Assembly (NCBI RefSeq): GCF_009650135.1
Contig: NZ_CP045871.1
Location: 1,970,001 to 2,034,000, forward strand
Source of the DNA: Litorivicinus lipolyticus
GTDB lineage: Bacteria > Pseudomonadota > Gammaproteobacteria > Pseudomonadales > Litorivicinaceae
Length of the DNA: 64,000 bases
Direction: 5' to 3'
The notes beneath the pieces are model-generated. The model did no database searches, was not told the DNA's origin, and worked only from the letters and a program-made list of their open reading frames with translations. Of this stretch, positions 32,258 to 40,330 are shown in pieces. The position numbers were made by a program, and so were the translations under genes. The number at the start of each line of letters is the position of its first letter. Position 1 is the first letter of the stretch.

Positions 32258-32728
32258 ATGACTACTGCGACCTTTGGCGCCGGCTGTTTTTGGGGCGTCG
32301 AGTTAACTTTTTCAAAACTGCCCGGTGTCAGCGCGACCCGCGTCGGCTACATGGGCGGCAACACCGACGCCCCCAACTACCAAGCCGTTTGCACCGGTGA
32401 CACCTACCACGCCGAAGTGGTCGAGGTTAGCTTCGACTCCGCGCGGCTGGACTATGACGCCCTATTGACAACTTTTTTTAACTGCCACGATGCGACCCAG
32501 CTCAATCGCCAAGGGCCGGACCGGGGTACCCAGTACCGCAGCGCCATCTTCGTCCACGACGACGAGCAACGCACACAGGCCCAAGCCCGAATCGACGAGC
32601 TCAACCGCCAGCAAAATGGCGACCAACCGATCGTTACCTCGGTCGAGCCGGCGAGCCAGTTTTGGGTGGCCGAGGATTACCACCAAAAGTACTTGGAAAA
32701 GCGTGGCGCCAGCTCCTGTGGCCTCTAA
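32258..32728 (+). CDS. msrA: Peptide-methionine (S)-S-oxide reductase MsrA
   Basis: Cytoplasmic repair enzyme for S-methionine sulfoxide. It has 156 residues with GCFWG (catalytic Cys10) near the N-terminus, GYMGG, and a Cys154 near the C-terminal end suited as resolving cysteine. An AGGAG site precedes the ATG. The compact form without extra domains is common. With MsrP at the left end of the window, both cytoplasmic and periplasmic sulfoxide repair are represented. Confidence 0.97.
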   Translation: MTTATFGAGCFWGVELTFSKLPGVSATRVGYMGGNTDAPNYQAVCTGDTYHAEVVEVSFDSARLDYDALLTTFFNCHDATQLNRQGPDRGTQYRSAIFVHDDEQRTQAQARIDELNRQQNGDQPIVTSVEPASQFWVAEDYHQKYLEKRGASSCGL

Positions 32729-33518
32729 CACGGTCCTGATCACCGGCGCGTCGTCCGGGATCGGTCAGGCCACCGCGGAACGGTTTTTCAATGCCGGATG
32801 GCGCGTGATAGCGACGGCGCGCTCGGTTGAAGGTCGCGACGCGCGGTTTCAGTGGGTCGCGCTGGATCTGAACGATGCCGACAGCATCGCGGCGATGTGC
32901 GCACAGGTGCTGGAGCACTACGGCTGCCCCGACGTGGTCGTTAACAACGCGGGCTACGGCTTGATTGCACCGATAGAGTCAGTTGAGATCGAAGCCGCGC
33001 GGCGTCAATTCGAGGCTAACTATTTCGGCACAGTGGCGGTGACGCGGGCATTTTTGCCGGCCATGCGAGCCCGCAACGCGGGTGTAATGGCCGCCGTGTC
33101 GAGCATCGGCGGGCGCATGGCATTTCCGTTTTTCGGCCATTACAACGCCTCAAAGCACGCCTTAGAAGCCGCGTACGAGGCGCTGCACCACGAACTGGCC
33201 CACAGCAACATTGACGTTCGCATCATAGAACCGGGATTTACCCAAACCCAGTTCGCAACCCACGGCATGGACCGGGGCTATTACGATGAGCCCTATTACC
33301 GCGGCGGCCTGCGCAGCCTAGCCGATCGCTTGGAAAGCGGCACCACCGGGTCCGACCCCGCTGTGTTGGGCGAACTTATCTATCGTGCCTGCACCGGCAA
33401 AGGGGGGTTGCGGCATGTCGCCGGGGCATTGGCGCGACCGATTTTGTGGGCCCGCCGGTGGTTGCCAGAATCCTGGTTTTTAGCCCTGATTACACGGGCC
33501 ACCAACCCTAAGACGTAA
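32718..33518 (+). CDS. Short-chain dehydrogenase/reductase
   Basis: SDR-family NAD(P)-dependent oxidoreductase of about 266 residues. The cofactor motif TGASSGIG is at residues 9-16, NNAGYG near 75, the catalytic Ser lies in VSSIGG and the Tyr-x-x-x-Lys in YNASK. I take the GTG at 32718, which puts the Rossmann strand right at the N-terminus; a GTG at 32703 is an alternative. The gene overlaps the end of msrA by 11 bp, so it is translationally coupled. The substrate cannot be predicted. Its end overlaps the convergent gene at 33508. Confidence 0.88.
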   Translation: MASNTVLITGASSGIGQATAERFFNAGWRVIATARSVEGRDARFQWVALDLNDADSIAAMCAQVLEHYGCPDVVVNNAGYGLIAPIESVEIEAARRQFEANYFGTVAVTRAFLPAMRARNAGVMAAVSSIGGRMAFPFFGHYNASKHALEAAYEALHHELAHSNIDVRIIEPGFTQTQFATHGMDRGYYDEPYYRGGLRSLADRLESGTTGSDPAVLGELIYRACTGKGGLRHVAGALARPILWARRWLPESWFLALITRATNPKT

Positions 33519-33936
33519 GGTGACGGCGCATATTGCGGACCGCTTTTTTGACCGTCGGCGCAAACACCAAGGCCAAAATAGGATCCAACCACCGCACCCA
33601 TCCATTGAAACGGATATCGGCTTCGTAGGTGACGCGGGCACCGGTGCCCTTGGACTTGACGGTAACTCGGTCGATCGCGATCGAGCTGTCATTTTCGCCA
33701 CGTAACTCGGCGAATTCAGCGGCAGCGTATTGCATCACACGGTAGTCCATGTGCTGCTCGCGTCCGGCAAACATCAAGGTCACCGCGTACTTGGCGCCGA
33801 CACCAAAGCTCTGCTCAGCGTCGTATTCAACCGCGGTCACCGACTCGTCCCACTGTTGCAGGTTGGAAAAGTCAGCAATAAAGGCCAGCGCTTCTGCGGG
33901 GCTGGCGGTGACGTCAAATTCTTCAACAAATCGCAT
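33508..33936 (-). CDS. SRPBCC (START-like / polyketide cyclase) family protein
   Basis: A 142-residue protein with the helix-grip START-like pattern: MRFVEEFDVTASPAEALAF at the N-terminus, FSNLQQWDESV around residues 28-38, and a C-terminal long helix with FAPTVKKAVRNMRRHL. Such proteins bind hydrophobic ligands in a deep cavity. It lies 1 bp downstream of the patatin autotransporter stop, so it may share its transcript. I cannot name the ligand. Confidence 0.8.
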   Translation of the reverse strand: MRFVEEFDVTASPAEALAFIADFSNLQQWDESVTAVEYDAEQSFGVGAKYAVTLMFAGREQHMDYRVMQYAAAEFAELRGENDSSIAIDRVTVKSKGTGARVTYEADIRFNGWVRWLDPILALVFAPTVKKAVRNMRRHLTS

Positions 33937-33937
33937 G

Positions 33938-36124
33938 CTATTCGCCCAATGGCCGCCCGAGGGTTAAGGAAACCGATTTACGCCCACCTTCGGACGCACC
34001 GAATGAAAGATACAGCGGACCGAGTTGAGTATCCAAGCCCATGAACACCGAGTAACCATTCAACAGGTCCGAAAAACTGATCGCTTCGTCACTCAAAAAC
34101 ACACCGCCGGTCTCGAGCGACAAGCCGCGATACATTTGACCCAGTCCCAGGGTGCTTTCGATCGGCTGGTAGGCCACCAACGACAATAGGCCCAACCGCG
34201 ATCCGGCCAGTTCACCCGGCGAATAGCCACTCAGGCGGGTGAACCCGCCCAGCGTAAAGGCGCGCTCGGGCGGTGCATCTTTGGACAGCACTTCACCGCC
34301 TTCCAGGCGCGCCAGCACGGTGCCATAGCGGCCGCTGTAAGGCACCAACAGCCGCATCGCCGCTGACTCATAGTCCTGGGCGGCACCGAGCTTTTGACGC
34401 GAGGTCGCGTAGGACAGCTCGGTACGCACGCCGCTGGACGGGAACGCTAGTGAGTCCAGGGTATCGGCGGCGAAACTCACCGTGACGGCGGCCTGGGTAT
34501 CGGCGCGGTCCAGCACATTGGTGCCCAGTTGCAGCTCCGAGCGCGGTTCAGATTTTTCCAGACCGATCCGGATCTCGCCCCAACTGCTGAGCTGGCGACC
34601 AATGTCAAAGCCGATGCCAGTATCCGACACCAGGTACTCCGCCACCGGCAGGCCCTGATCGTAGATGCGGAGCAAGCGCCGTGCGGTGTACAGCTCGGCC
34701 TCGGCGAACCAGGGCGTGCCGTAACCGATGGGCTGATAGAAACGCACCGACAAGGACGGGTCGCGGCCCAATTCCAGGGTCGTCTTCAACTCGCCGCCGG
34801 TTGGGTTTTGACCGGTCGCGGTGTAACTCAAGCGAAATGAATAGGCGGCGTCGCCGCGAAAATTGTCTTCGACACCGGCGCCAAAGTTGAGGTAGTCCGG
34901 GCCCCAGGCCTTTTCACGGGTTCGGATTTCTAAGCTTTTTTGACCCTGCCGGTCTTCGATCACGTCAGCCTCGACGCGCTCGAAAATCCCCATGGCGTAG
35001 ACCCGCCTCAGGTCCTGCTCCAGTTGCTCGGGTTGCAAGATCTGACCGGGCGTAAAGTTCAGTTGGTTAACGATGGCGCGCCCGTCCAGGCGCGACCCGT
35101 TGAACACCGTCACACTGTCGATTCTCTGACTGGCTTGAAAGCGCGCCAACCGCTCGGCTTGCCAGCTGGCCCAAGGCAGCGTGTCCAGGGCACGCAACGT
35201 CCGCCAATCAATGTCGGCCAAGGCGGCCGCGCGGCCGGCGCCGATGGCATCAGCGGTGCGCGCCAAATCCAGCGAACCGATGCCGTCCAAGTCCGGCGAC
35301 ACCAAAAAATCGTTCGGTCCCAAGCGCGACAATTGACGATCCGCATTCGCCCGCGTCAGCAAAGTCGTGATCTGGTCGACGACGCTGACAAAGCTGGTCA
35401 GTTGATCGGCCCGCAGCCGCGGCATCGACGCATCCACCGCAATCACTTGGGTGGCGCCCAAATCGCGCGCCACATTGACCGGCAGATTATTGGCAACGCC
35501 TCCGTCGACCAACAAACGACCGTCAATGCTAACCGGCGCAAATACCACCGGCACCGCCAGCGAGGCCTTGATCACTGTGGCCAGGTTACCGCGATCCAAA
35601 CGCACCGCCTGGCCGGTCTCGATATCGGTCGCGACCGCCACAAACGGAATCGGCAGTTGGCTAAAATCGCGTTGGTTCGACACCGGCAACAGCACCTTGG
35701 CCAGGGTTACGGACAGCTCCTGGCCCTGCACCAATCCCAGCGGCAACTTGACCCCGTTGATACCCGCACCGACATCAAAGTTCAGCAGATTGCCGGCGTT
35801 GTCGTTCTTTTGCCGGTAGGTTTGCAGGGCGCGCTCGGGGCGGTCCTGAAAGTTTTTCGCCAATGACAGCTCGGCCATCAATTGTTCGATGTCGTCCAGC
35901 GCCATACCGGACGAATACAAACCGCCGACCAGGGCGCCAAAACTGACGCCAACAATTAGATCCGGACGTACTTGGCGCCGTTCCAATTCACGCAATACGC
36001 CGATGTGTGCGGCGCCGCGGGCACCACCACCGCTGAGTACCAGTGCCACTTTTTCAGCCGCCGCGACCTGCGCGCTGACCAGCATCGTCAAAATCAGGAT
36101 GACGACTTGTACGAAAGAACCCAT
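33938..36124 (-). CDS. Patatin-like phospholipase with POTRA and outer-membrane beta-barrel (PlpD-type, type Vd autotransporter)
   Basis: The 728-residue protein has a signal peptide (about 1-23), a patatin lipase domain with oxyanion motif GGGARG (32-37), nucleophile Ser61 in GVSFG and catalytic Asp206 in DGG, then a POTRA-like segment (about 330-400) and a C-terminal surface-antigen barrel. This is the architecture of Pseudomonas PlpD, whose lipase is exported across the outer membrane. The start at 36124 gives a proper signal peptide; the frame is open 153 bp upstream without one. Expected activity is phospholipase A1 or lipase, at the cell surface. Confidence 0.9.
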   Translation of the reverse strand: MGSFVQVVILILTMLVSAQVAAAEKVALVLSGGGARGAAHIGVLRELERRQVRPDLIVGVSFGALVGGLYSSGMALDDIEQLMAELSLAKNFQDRPERALQTYRQKNDNAGNLLNFDVGAGINGVKLPLGLVQGQELSVTLAKVLLPVSNQRDFSQLPIPFVAVATDIETGQAVRLDRGNLATVIKASLAVPVVFAPVSIDGRLLVDGGVANNLPVNVARDLGATQVIAVDASMPRLRADQLTSFVSVVDQITTLLTRANADRQLSRLGPNDFLVSPDLDGIGSLDLARTADAIGAGRAAALADIDWRTLRALDTLPWASWQAERLARFQASQRIDSVTVFNGSRLDGRAIVNQLNFTPGQILQPEQLEQDLRRVYAMGIFERVEADVIEDRQGQKSLEIRTREKAWGPDYLNFGAGVEDNFRGDAAYSFRLSYTATGQNPTGGELKTTLELGRDPSLSVRFYQPIGYGTPWFAEAELYTARRLLRIYDQGLPVAEYLVSDTGIGFDIGRQLSSWGEIRIGLEKSEPRSELQLGTNVLDRADTQAAVTVSFAADTLDSLAFPSSGVRTELSYATSRQKLGAAQDYESAAMRLLVPYSGRYGTVLARLEGGEVLSKDAPPERAFTLGGFTRLSGYSPGELAGSRLGLLSLVAYQPIESTLGLGQMYRGLSLETGGVFLSDEAISFSDLLNGYSVFMGLDTQLGPLYLSFGASEGGRKSVSLTLGRPLGE

Positions 36125-36188
36125 GATGGCCCCATTAGCAATAACCCGCACAGAGTAGGCGAGCGAACCGCCGGAGCCAAGCCAGCAC

Positions 36189-37142
36189 ATGATCCAATTA
36201 ACCGCCAATGGCCTGTATTGCGCCGCTGGGGACTTCTTTATTGACCCCGAACGCCCGGTGCCACGGGCCGTGATCACGCACGCCCACGGCGACCACGCCC
36301 GTTTCGGTCATACCCACTATTGGATGACGCCGGCAACCGCAGCGCTGGCCCGCATTCGACTGGGTGACTTCGCCTGCACCACCGTAAACCCCGGGGTTCC
36401 CTTCGCTGTCAATGGCGTCGAGCTGAGTTTTCACAGCGCCGGCCACTTGCTGGGCAGTGCCCAGGTCCGGATCCGCAGTCACGGCCAAACCTGGGTCGTC
36501 ACCGGCGACTTTAAGCGCCACCGCGACCCCAGCTGCGAACCTTTTGAGGTGGTCCCCTGCGACACCCTAATCACCGAGGCCAGCTTTGCATTGCCGCTGT
36601 ACCGCTGGCCCCCGATGCAGGCCGTATGCGCCGACATCGTAAAGTGGTGCGACAGCAACCCCGATGGCACCTGCGTGCTGGAATGCTATGCCTTGGGCAA
36701 GGCCCAGCGCATTTTGGCGGAACTGGCGACGCTGACGAACCGCCCGGTGCATGTGCACCCGAGCATTGATCGATTCTTGACGGTTTACCGTGACCACGGC
36801 ATCGCCTTGGGCAGCGTCCAACGATTGGGCGATTCGGTGCCCCCGGGCAGTCTAATTTTGGCGCCGCCCAAGGCCGTCACGCGCGGCTGGTTACGGCGCT
36901 GGACTAAGGTTCAGCGCGGCTTTGCTAGCGGTTGGATGCAACTTCGCGCGCACCGGCGCGAGCGCGTTGGCCGTGGATTCGTGATTAGCGATCACGCCGA
37001 CTGGGACGAGCTGAATCAAACCGTGGTCGACAGCGGCGCCCAGCGCGTCCTGTGCATCCATGGCGACAGTCGGATCTGGGCCGAGCACCTGAGCCGCCGC
37101 TATCATGTCGACGCCCGTCCGATGCCTGAGACCCAGCCATGA
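36189..37142 (+). CDS. Ligase-associated DNA exonuclease (metallo-beta-lactamase / beta-CASP fold)
   Basis: A 317-residue protein with the Zn motif HAHGDH (31-36), a downstream HSAGHLLGSAQV and VVTGDFKR, and N-terminal LYCAAGDFFIDPERPV, which closely recalls the ligase-associated exonuclease family (TIGR04122). In other bacteria this gene occurs with an ATP-dependent DNA ligase and an Lhr-type helicase, a set implicated in DNA repair. Here the next gene overlaps as ATGA and encodes only the N-terminal domain of such a ligase. No helicase is present in the window. Confidence 0.85.
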   Translation: MIQLTANGLYCAAGDFFIDPERPVPRAVITHAHGDHARFGHTHYWMTPATAALARIRLGDFACTTVNPGVPFAVNGVELSFHSAGHLLGSAQVRIRSHGQTWVVTGDFKRHRDPSCEPFEVVPCDTLITEASFALPLYRWPPMQAVCADIVKWCDSNPDGTCVLECYALGKAQRILAELATLTNRPVHVHPSIDRFLTVYRDHGIALGSVQRLGDSVPPGSLILAPPKAVTRGWLRRWTKVQRGFASGWMQLRAHRRERVGRGFVISDHADWDELNQTVVDSGAQRVLCIHGDSRIWAEHLSRRYHVDARPMPETQP

Positions 37143-37681
37143 GGGCCTTTGCCGAGTTGGTGTTGGGCTTGGAGAGTGACCCGGATCGCGAAGCACGCCG
37201 CCACCGCTTAACCCAGTACCTTGCGGATGACCGCAGTGGCGAATGCGAAACCGCGATTGCGCTGCTACGCGACGGTCGGCTGATGCCGGCACTGGAACCG
37301 CAGGCATTGGTGTCCGCTATGGTCGCGCACACGGGTTTTGCGACTGACCTGATCCAAGCCTGCCTTGCGAAAACCGGTGATGCCGCCGAGCTGTCTGGCC
37401 TGGTTGAAATGCAGACGCGCGACCAGCCCATGACCCTGATCCAATTTTGTCAGCGCTGGGCCGAGCAACCCGGGATTGAAGCCTTAACGCGGCAATGGCT
37501 GGGTGCGCCGTCACCGGCGCGCGCCATCGCCAGCGCCTTAGTATGCGGTGGCTTGGCGTATCGACCGGGTGCCGATGTACTGGTGCCGGCGATCCAGCGC
37601 GGACTGGGCCTGAATCACGACGATGCACGCGCCTACTTGCGTGGCGCGCAACCGCCTAGGACGTCACACCAGCAGCAATAA
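37139..37681 (+). CDS. ATP-dependent DNA ligase N-terminal-domain protein lacking the catalytic domain
   Basis: The 180-residue protein starts MRAFAELVLGL and continues as the alpha-helical DNA-binding N-terminal domain of the repair ligase normally paired with the upstream exonuclease (RLMPALEPQALVSAMVAHTGF; ALVCGGLAYRPG aligns with the family's KLITGGFRVG stretch). It stops just where the nucleotidyltransferase domain should begin: there is no KxDG lysine and no later ligase motif in it or downstream. It is either a remnant or a reduced DNA-binding partner. The reading frame is intact and coupled to the exonuclease. Assignment rests on pattern recognition, not alignment. Confidence 0.6.
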   Translation: MRAFAELVLGLESDPDREARRHRLTQYLADDRSGECETAIALLRDGRLMPALEPQALVSAMVAHTGFATDLIQACLAKTGDAAELSGLVEMQTRDQPMTLIQFCQRWAEQPGIEALTRQWLGAPSPARAIASALVCGGLAYRPGADVLVPAIQRGLGLNHDDARAYLRGAQPPRTSHQQQ

Positions 37682-37747
37682 TCCGATCAAAACCGGCGCG
37701 ACAATGGCGATTAATGTGAGCGGGATCAAACGGTCGTTTTCAAACAT
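37664..37747 (-). CDS. Possible 27-residue single-span membrane protein
   Basis: An ATG at 37747 opens a 27-codon frame: a short polar head (MFENDR) and a continuous hydrophobic helix to the end (LIPLTLIAIVAPVLIGLLLL). An AGAGAAG purine stretch lies shortly upstream, and the preceding region is A-rich and promoter-like. Its end overlaps the 3' end of the ligase-like gene on the other strand by 18 bp. The gene is too short for homology by eye. I base the call on the clean membrane-helix composition and position. Confidence 0.45.
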   Translation of the reverse strand: MFENDRLIPLTLIAIVAPVLIGLLLLV

Positions 37748-37803
37748 GGTATCTTCTCTTTTTATTGTTATTTTCAAGACTCGCCCACGGCGGTCTCAGG
37801 GAC

Positions 37804-37826
37804 AGTGTTAACACGCCGTTAACACT
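37804..37826. promoter_or_regulatory. Candidate operator: perfect 9-bp inverted repeat with doubled GTTAAC
   Basis: AGTGTTAAC, 5 bp, then GTTAACACT: a perfect inverted repeat. It is also a direct repeat of GTTAACAC with an 11-bp period, close to one helical turn. It stands between the divergent small membrane ORF (start 37747) and the gene at 37861, so a dimeric regulator of either is plausible. No T run follows, so it is not a terminator. Confidence 0.5.
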
Positions 37827-37860
37827 CACGAAAGGACTTTGTCACTGACGGAGGTTCCCG

Positions 37861-38277
37861 ATGCGCTATACCCTACTGTGCTTGGCACTGATTTTCCCCG
37901 CGGCACAGGCCGACGACGCCCCGCTGGATGTGATGCGCAGTTTACTGCTGGCACTGCAAACCAACGACGACTCCAATGCTGGGATCGCCCAAGTATTTGA
38001 CCAGGCCGCGCCCAGCAACAAAGCCGCGACCGGCCCACTGCCGCGCTTTATCAGCATGGTGTCGCGCCACCCCTACGTTGAATTGCTGCAGCACCAAAGC
38101 GCGGACATTGGACCGGCGCTGGCGCGCGGCAATACTCAGCAATATCCGATCCGGCTGATTACCAAAACCGGACACGCCATGGGCTACCTGTGGACGCTAG
38201 AGCAGCAACCCAACCAGCAATGGATGACCACCACCGTGCGCCCGGTTGCGCTCGGCCAATCGATCAAAGGGCTTTAA
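37861..38277 (+). CDS. Exported protein, DUF4864-like
   Basis: A 138-residue protein with a signal peptide cleaved about after residue 17 (FPAAQA|DDAP). The mature part has a helix DVMRSLLLALQTNDD, a stretch RFISMVSRHPYVELL and a C-terminal GYLWTLEQQPNQQW strand pair, a layout that recalls DUF4864. Function is unknown. AGG lies close before the ATG. It is followed after 3 bp by another orphan gene, then nadC, all in the same direction, and preceded by the doubled GTTAAC element. Confidence 0.65.
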   Translation: MRYTLLCLALIFPAAQADDAPLDVMRSLLLALQTNDDSNAGIAQVFDQAAPSNKAATGPLPRFISMVSRHPYVELLQHQSADIGPALARGNTQQYPIRLITKTGHAMGYLWTLEQQPNQQWMTTTVRPVALGQSIKGL

Positions 38278-38280
38278 ATC

Positions 38281-38577
38281 ATGCCAATCCATTACACGGT
38301 GATGACCGATCCGCGTGACATCGAGCGACACGCGGCTGAGTTCGCCGCCCTGACGCTGTGGTTCGACGCCAAAAAGCGCCAGCTTGGCCTAAGCGAAACG
38401 CCGGACGGTGACTACTACGACATGCACCATCCCTACAACCGCCATGCCGAGGCCCTGTTCAAGCAGGCCACCGTCGAATGGCAAACGCACAACGACTACA
38501 CACCCTCACCGGGCCAACTGATGGCGGCCTTTTTCGCCCTGCCCAATCCCAATCGCCGGGTATCCATGGACGCTTGA
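38281..38577 (+). CDS. Hypothetical 98-residue cytoplasmic protein
   Basis: Unrecognised. The sequence is rich in aromatic and histidine residues (GDYYDMHHPYNRH at about 43-55) with no signal peptide or membrane segment. An N-terminal stretch FAALTLWFDAKKRQLGLSETPDGDYY suggests a helix then a polar loop. It starts 3 bp after the DUF4864-like gene, so they are likely cotranscribed, and nadC follows 48 bp later. Codon use and GC look like the neighbours, so I think it is real, but I can assign no function. Confidence 0.6.
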   Translation: MPIHYTVMTDPRDIERHAAEFAALTLWFDAKKRQLGLSETPDGDYYDMHHPYNRHAEALFKQATVEWQTHNDYTPSPGQLMAAFFALPNPNRRVSMDA

Positions 38578-38625
38578 GGGCAAGCGGGACACAATGTGCG
38601 CTGACCTAATCGATTCAGGATTGAT

Positions 38626-39471
38626 ATGCACGCTGCATTCTCCCAGTTAAGCACCCAAGTTGCGGCCGCGTTGGCCGAAGACCTGGGCACACCGGCGCGT
38701 GATTTGACCGCCGAGCTGATACCCGCGGGCCAACAAGCTCAGGCTCGGTTAATCGCCCGTCACCCGGCGCTGGTATGCGGCACCGCTTGGGCCGACGAGA
38801 CCTTGCGTCAAATTGACCCAAGCCTGCGCGCCCAGTGGTTCGTCAAAGACGGCGACTGGGTCGAAGCGGACCAGCCGTGGCTTGAAATCCGCGGTAACGC
38901 GCGCGCCATTTTAAGCGCCGAACGCACCCTGATGAATTTTCTACAGACCCTGTCCGGCACAGCCACCACGACCCTGGGCTACCGTGCCGCCCTGGGCGAG
39001 CATGACACGGTCTTGCTGGACACCCGAAAAACCCTACCGGGGCTGCGCTTGGCGCAAAAATATGCCTGCCAGGTCGGCGGCGCCAGCAACCACCGGTTGG
39101 GCCTGTATGACGCGTTCTTGATTAAGGAAAACCATATTGCCGCGCACGGCTCAATCACCGGTGCGGTGCACGCCGCCTTGGCCTGCGCATTGGATGTCCC
39201 AATCGAGGTCGAAGTTGAGAGCATGGACGAGTTGACCGAAGCGCTGGACGCCGGCGCCAACTGGATCATGCTGGATAATTTTGATCTGGCGGCGACCGCG
39301 GCAGCGGTTAAGCTTAACCAAGGCCGCGCGCGCCTCGAGGCCAGTGGCAATGTGCACCTGGCTGACCTGGCGGCACTGGCGGCCACCGGCGTCGATGCGA
39401 TCAGCGTCGGGGCCCTGACTAAACACCTTCGGGCAACCGATTTGTCCCTTCGTGTGGAGCTGAACCAATGA
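38626..39471 (+). CDS. nadC: Nicotinate-nucleotide pyrophosphorylase (carboxylating)
   Basis: Converts quinolinate and PRPP to nicotinate mononucleotide in de novo NAD synthesis. It has 281 residues with RKTLPG at 134-139 and GGASNHR at 151-157. The window also holds nadE, but far away. Downstream, its stop overlaps the next ATG (ATGA), starting a run of three such couplings. In Pseudomonas nadC lies near pilA, and here too the pilin genes follow within 5 kb. Confidence 0.97.
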   Translation: MHAAFSQLSTQVAAALAEDLGTPARDLTAELIPAGQQAQARLIARHPALVCGTAWADETLRQIDPSLRAQWFVKDGDWVEADQPWLEIRGNARAILSAERTLMNFLQTLSGTATTTLGYRAALGEHDTVLLDTRKTLPGLRLAQKYACQVGGASNHRLGLYDAFLIKENHIAAHGSITGAVHAALACALDVPIEVEVESMDELTEALDAGANWIMLDNFDLAATAAAVKLNQGRARLEASGNVHLADLAALAATGVDAISVGALTKHLRATDLSLRVELNQ

Positions 39472-39656
39472 TTCGTTATGTTGCCTTTGTGATTGGAGCT
39501 GCGCTGTTGCTGTGGCTGGGTTACTTGTTTACCAAGGCCGTCCCGGCCGCCGGCCGCGGTGAGTCCGGCGCGCGCCTGAGTTTGTTTTTTAACGGCCTTG
39601 GATTTGTCGCCGTACTTGGATTTTTGACCTTTATCATCACGGCGTTTCAGGAGTGA
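39468..39656 (+). CDS. Small two-span membrane protein
   Basis: A 62-residue protein with two hydrophobic helices (about residues 4-24 and 40-58) joined by a basic loop VPAAGRGESGARLS. No family is recognised. It overlaps nadC (ATGA) and the downstream amidotransferase (GTGA), so it is translated as part of that unit. It could be a membrane anchor or modulator for its neighbours (speculation). Confidence 0.7.
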   Translation: MIRYVAFVIGAALLLWLGYLFTKAVPAAGRGESGARLSLFFNGLGFVAVLGFLTFIITAFQE

Positions 39657-40330
39657 AGCTGGTTATTTTAGAGTGCGACCGCGTCCCCGATGCGCTGTCG
39701 CACATTGGCGGACAATACGCTGACATGTTCGTTGATGCGTTCACGCGCGTGCGACCGAACTGGCACTTTGAGACGGTCAAAACTTGCGACGGTGTACTGC
39801 CGCCGCTGGACGCGGGCTGCGCTTACGTGATCACCGGGTCGCGCCATGATGCCTTTGATGACGCGCCCTGGATCCAAGCGTTACGGGGATGGGTGGTCGA
39901 GGCTGACCGCACCGGACTGCGGGTGGCTGGGATTTGCTTTGGCCATCAATTAATCGCCCATGCCTTGGGCGGCCGCGCCGGTCGCGCAGGCGGCTGGGGT
40001 ATTGGACGAATGCCGGCGACCGCCGTTGACGGGTTGCCGTTCAGCCGTGCCGACTTACTGGTCAGTCACCAAGACCAGGTGCTGGACTTGCCGCCAGGAT
40101 CAGAGCGTTTGATCAGCAGCGAGTTTTGCCCCAATTTTGGCTTTCGTACACGCACATTGATCGGCGTCCAAGGCCACCCCGAATTCAAACCCGAGTATTC
40201 ACGTGCGCTCGCCGAAGCTCGTCGCGACCGTATCGGGTCCGAGCGCGTGGACATCGCGCTTGCGACCTTGGATGACCCATTAAACGCCGATGCTGTTTTG
40301 GATTGGCTTGCCAGTGAGCTAGAACAATGA
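39653..40330 (+). CDS. Class I glutamine amidotransferase
   Basis: A stand-alone GATase1 domain of 225 residues. The catalytic triad is Cys95 in GICFGHQ, His175 and Glu177 in GHPEF. It starts with GTG overlapping the stop of the small membrane gene. Proteins of this type resemble the GuaA glutaminase domain but carry no synthetase part; they hydrolyse glutamine or related gamma-glutamyl compounds. Its overlap with an asparaginase gene suggests amide or gamma-glutamyl metabolism, but the substrate is unknown. Confidence 0.85.
   Translation: MKLVILECDRVPDALSHIGGQYADMFVDAFTRVRPNWHFETVKTCDGVLPPLDAGCAYVITGSRHDAFDDAPWIQALRGWVVEADRTGLRVAGICFGHQLIAHALGGRAGRAGGWGIGRMPATAVDGLPFSRADLLVSHQDQVLDLPPGSERLISSEFCPNFGFRTRTLIGVQGHPEFKPEYSRALAEARRDRIGSERVDIALATLDDPLNADAVLDWLASELEQ

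Noticed and set aside
34940..35866. Long open frame (308 codons) opposite the patatin autotransporter
   Set aside because: Gln/Arg-rich shadow of the catalytic domain coding strand; no family pattern.
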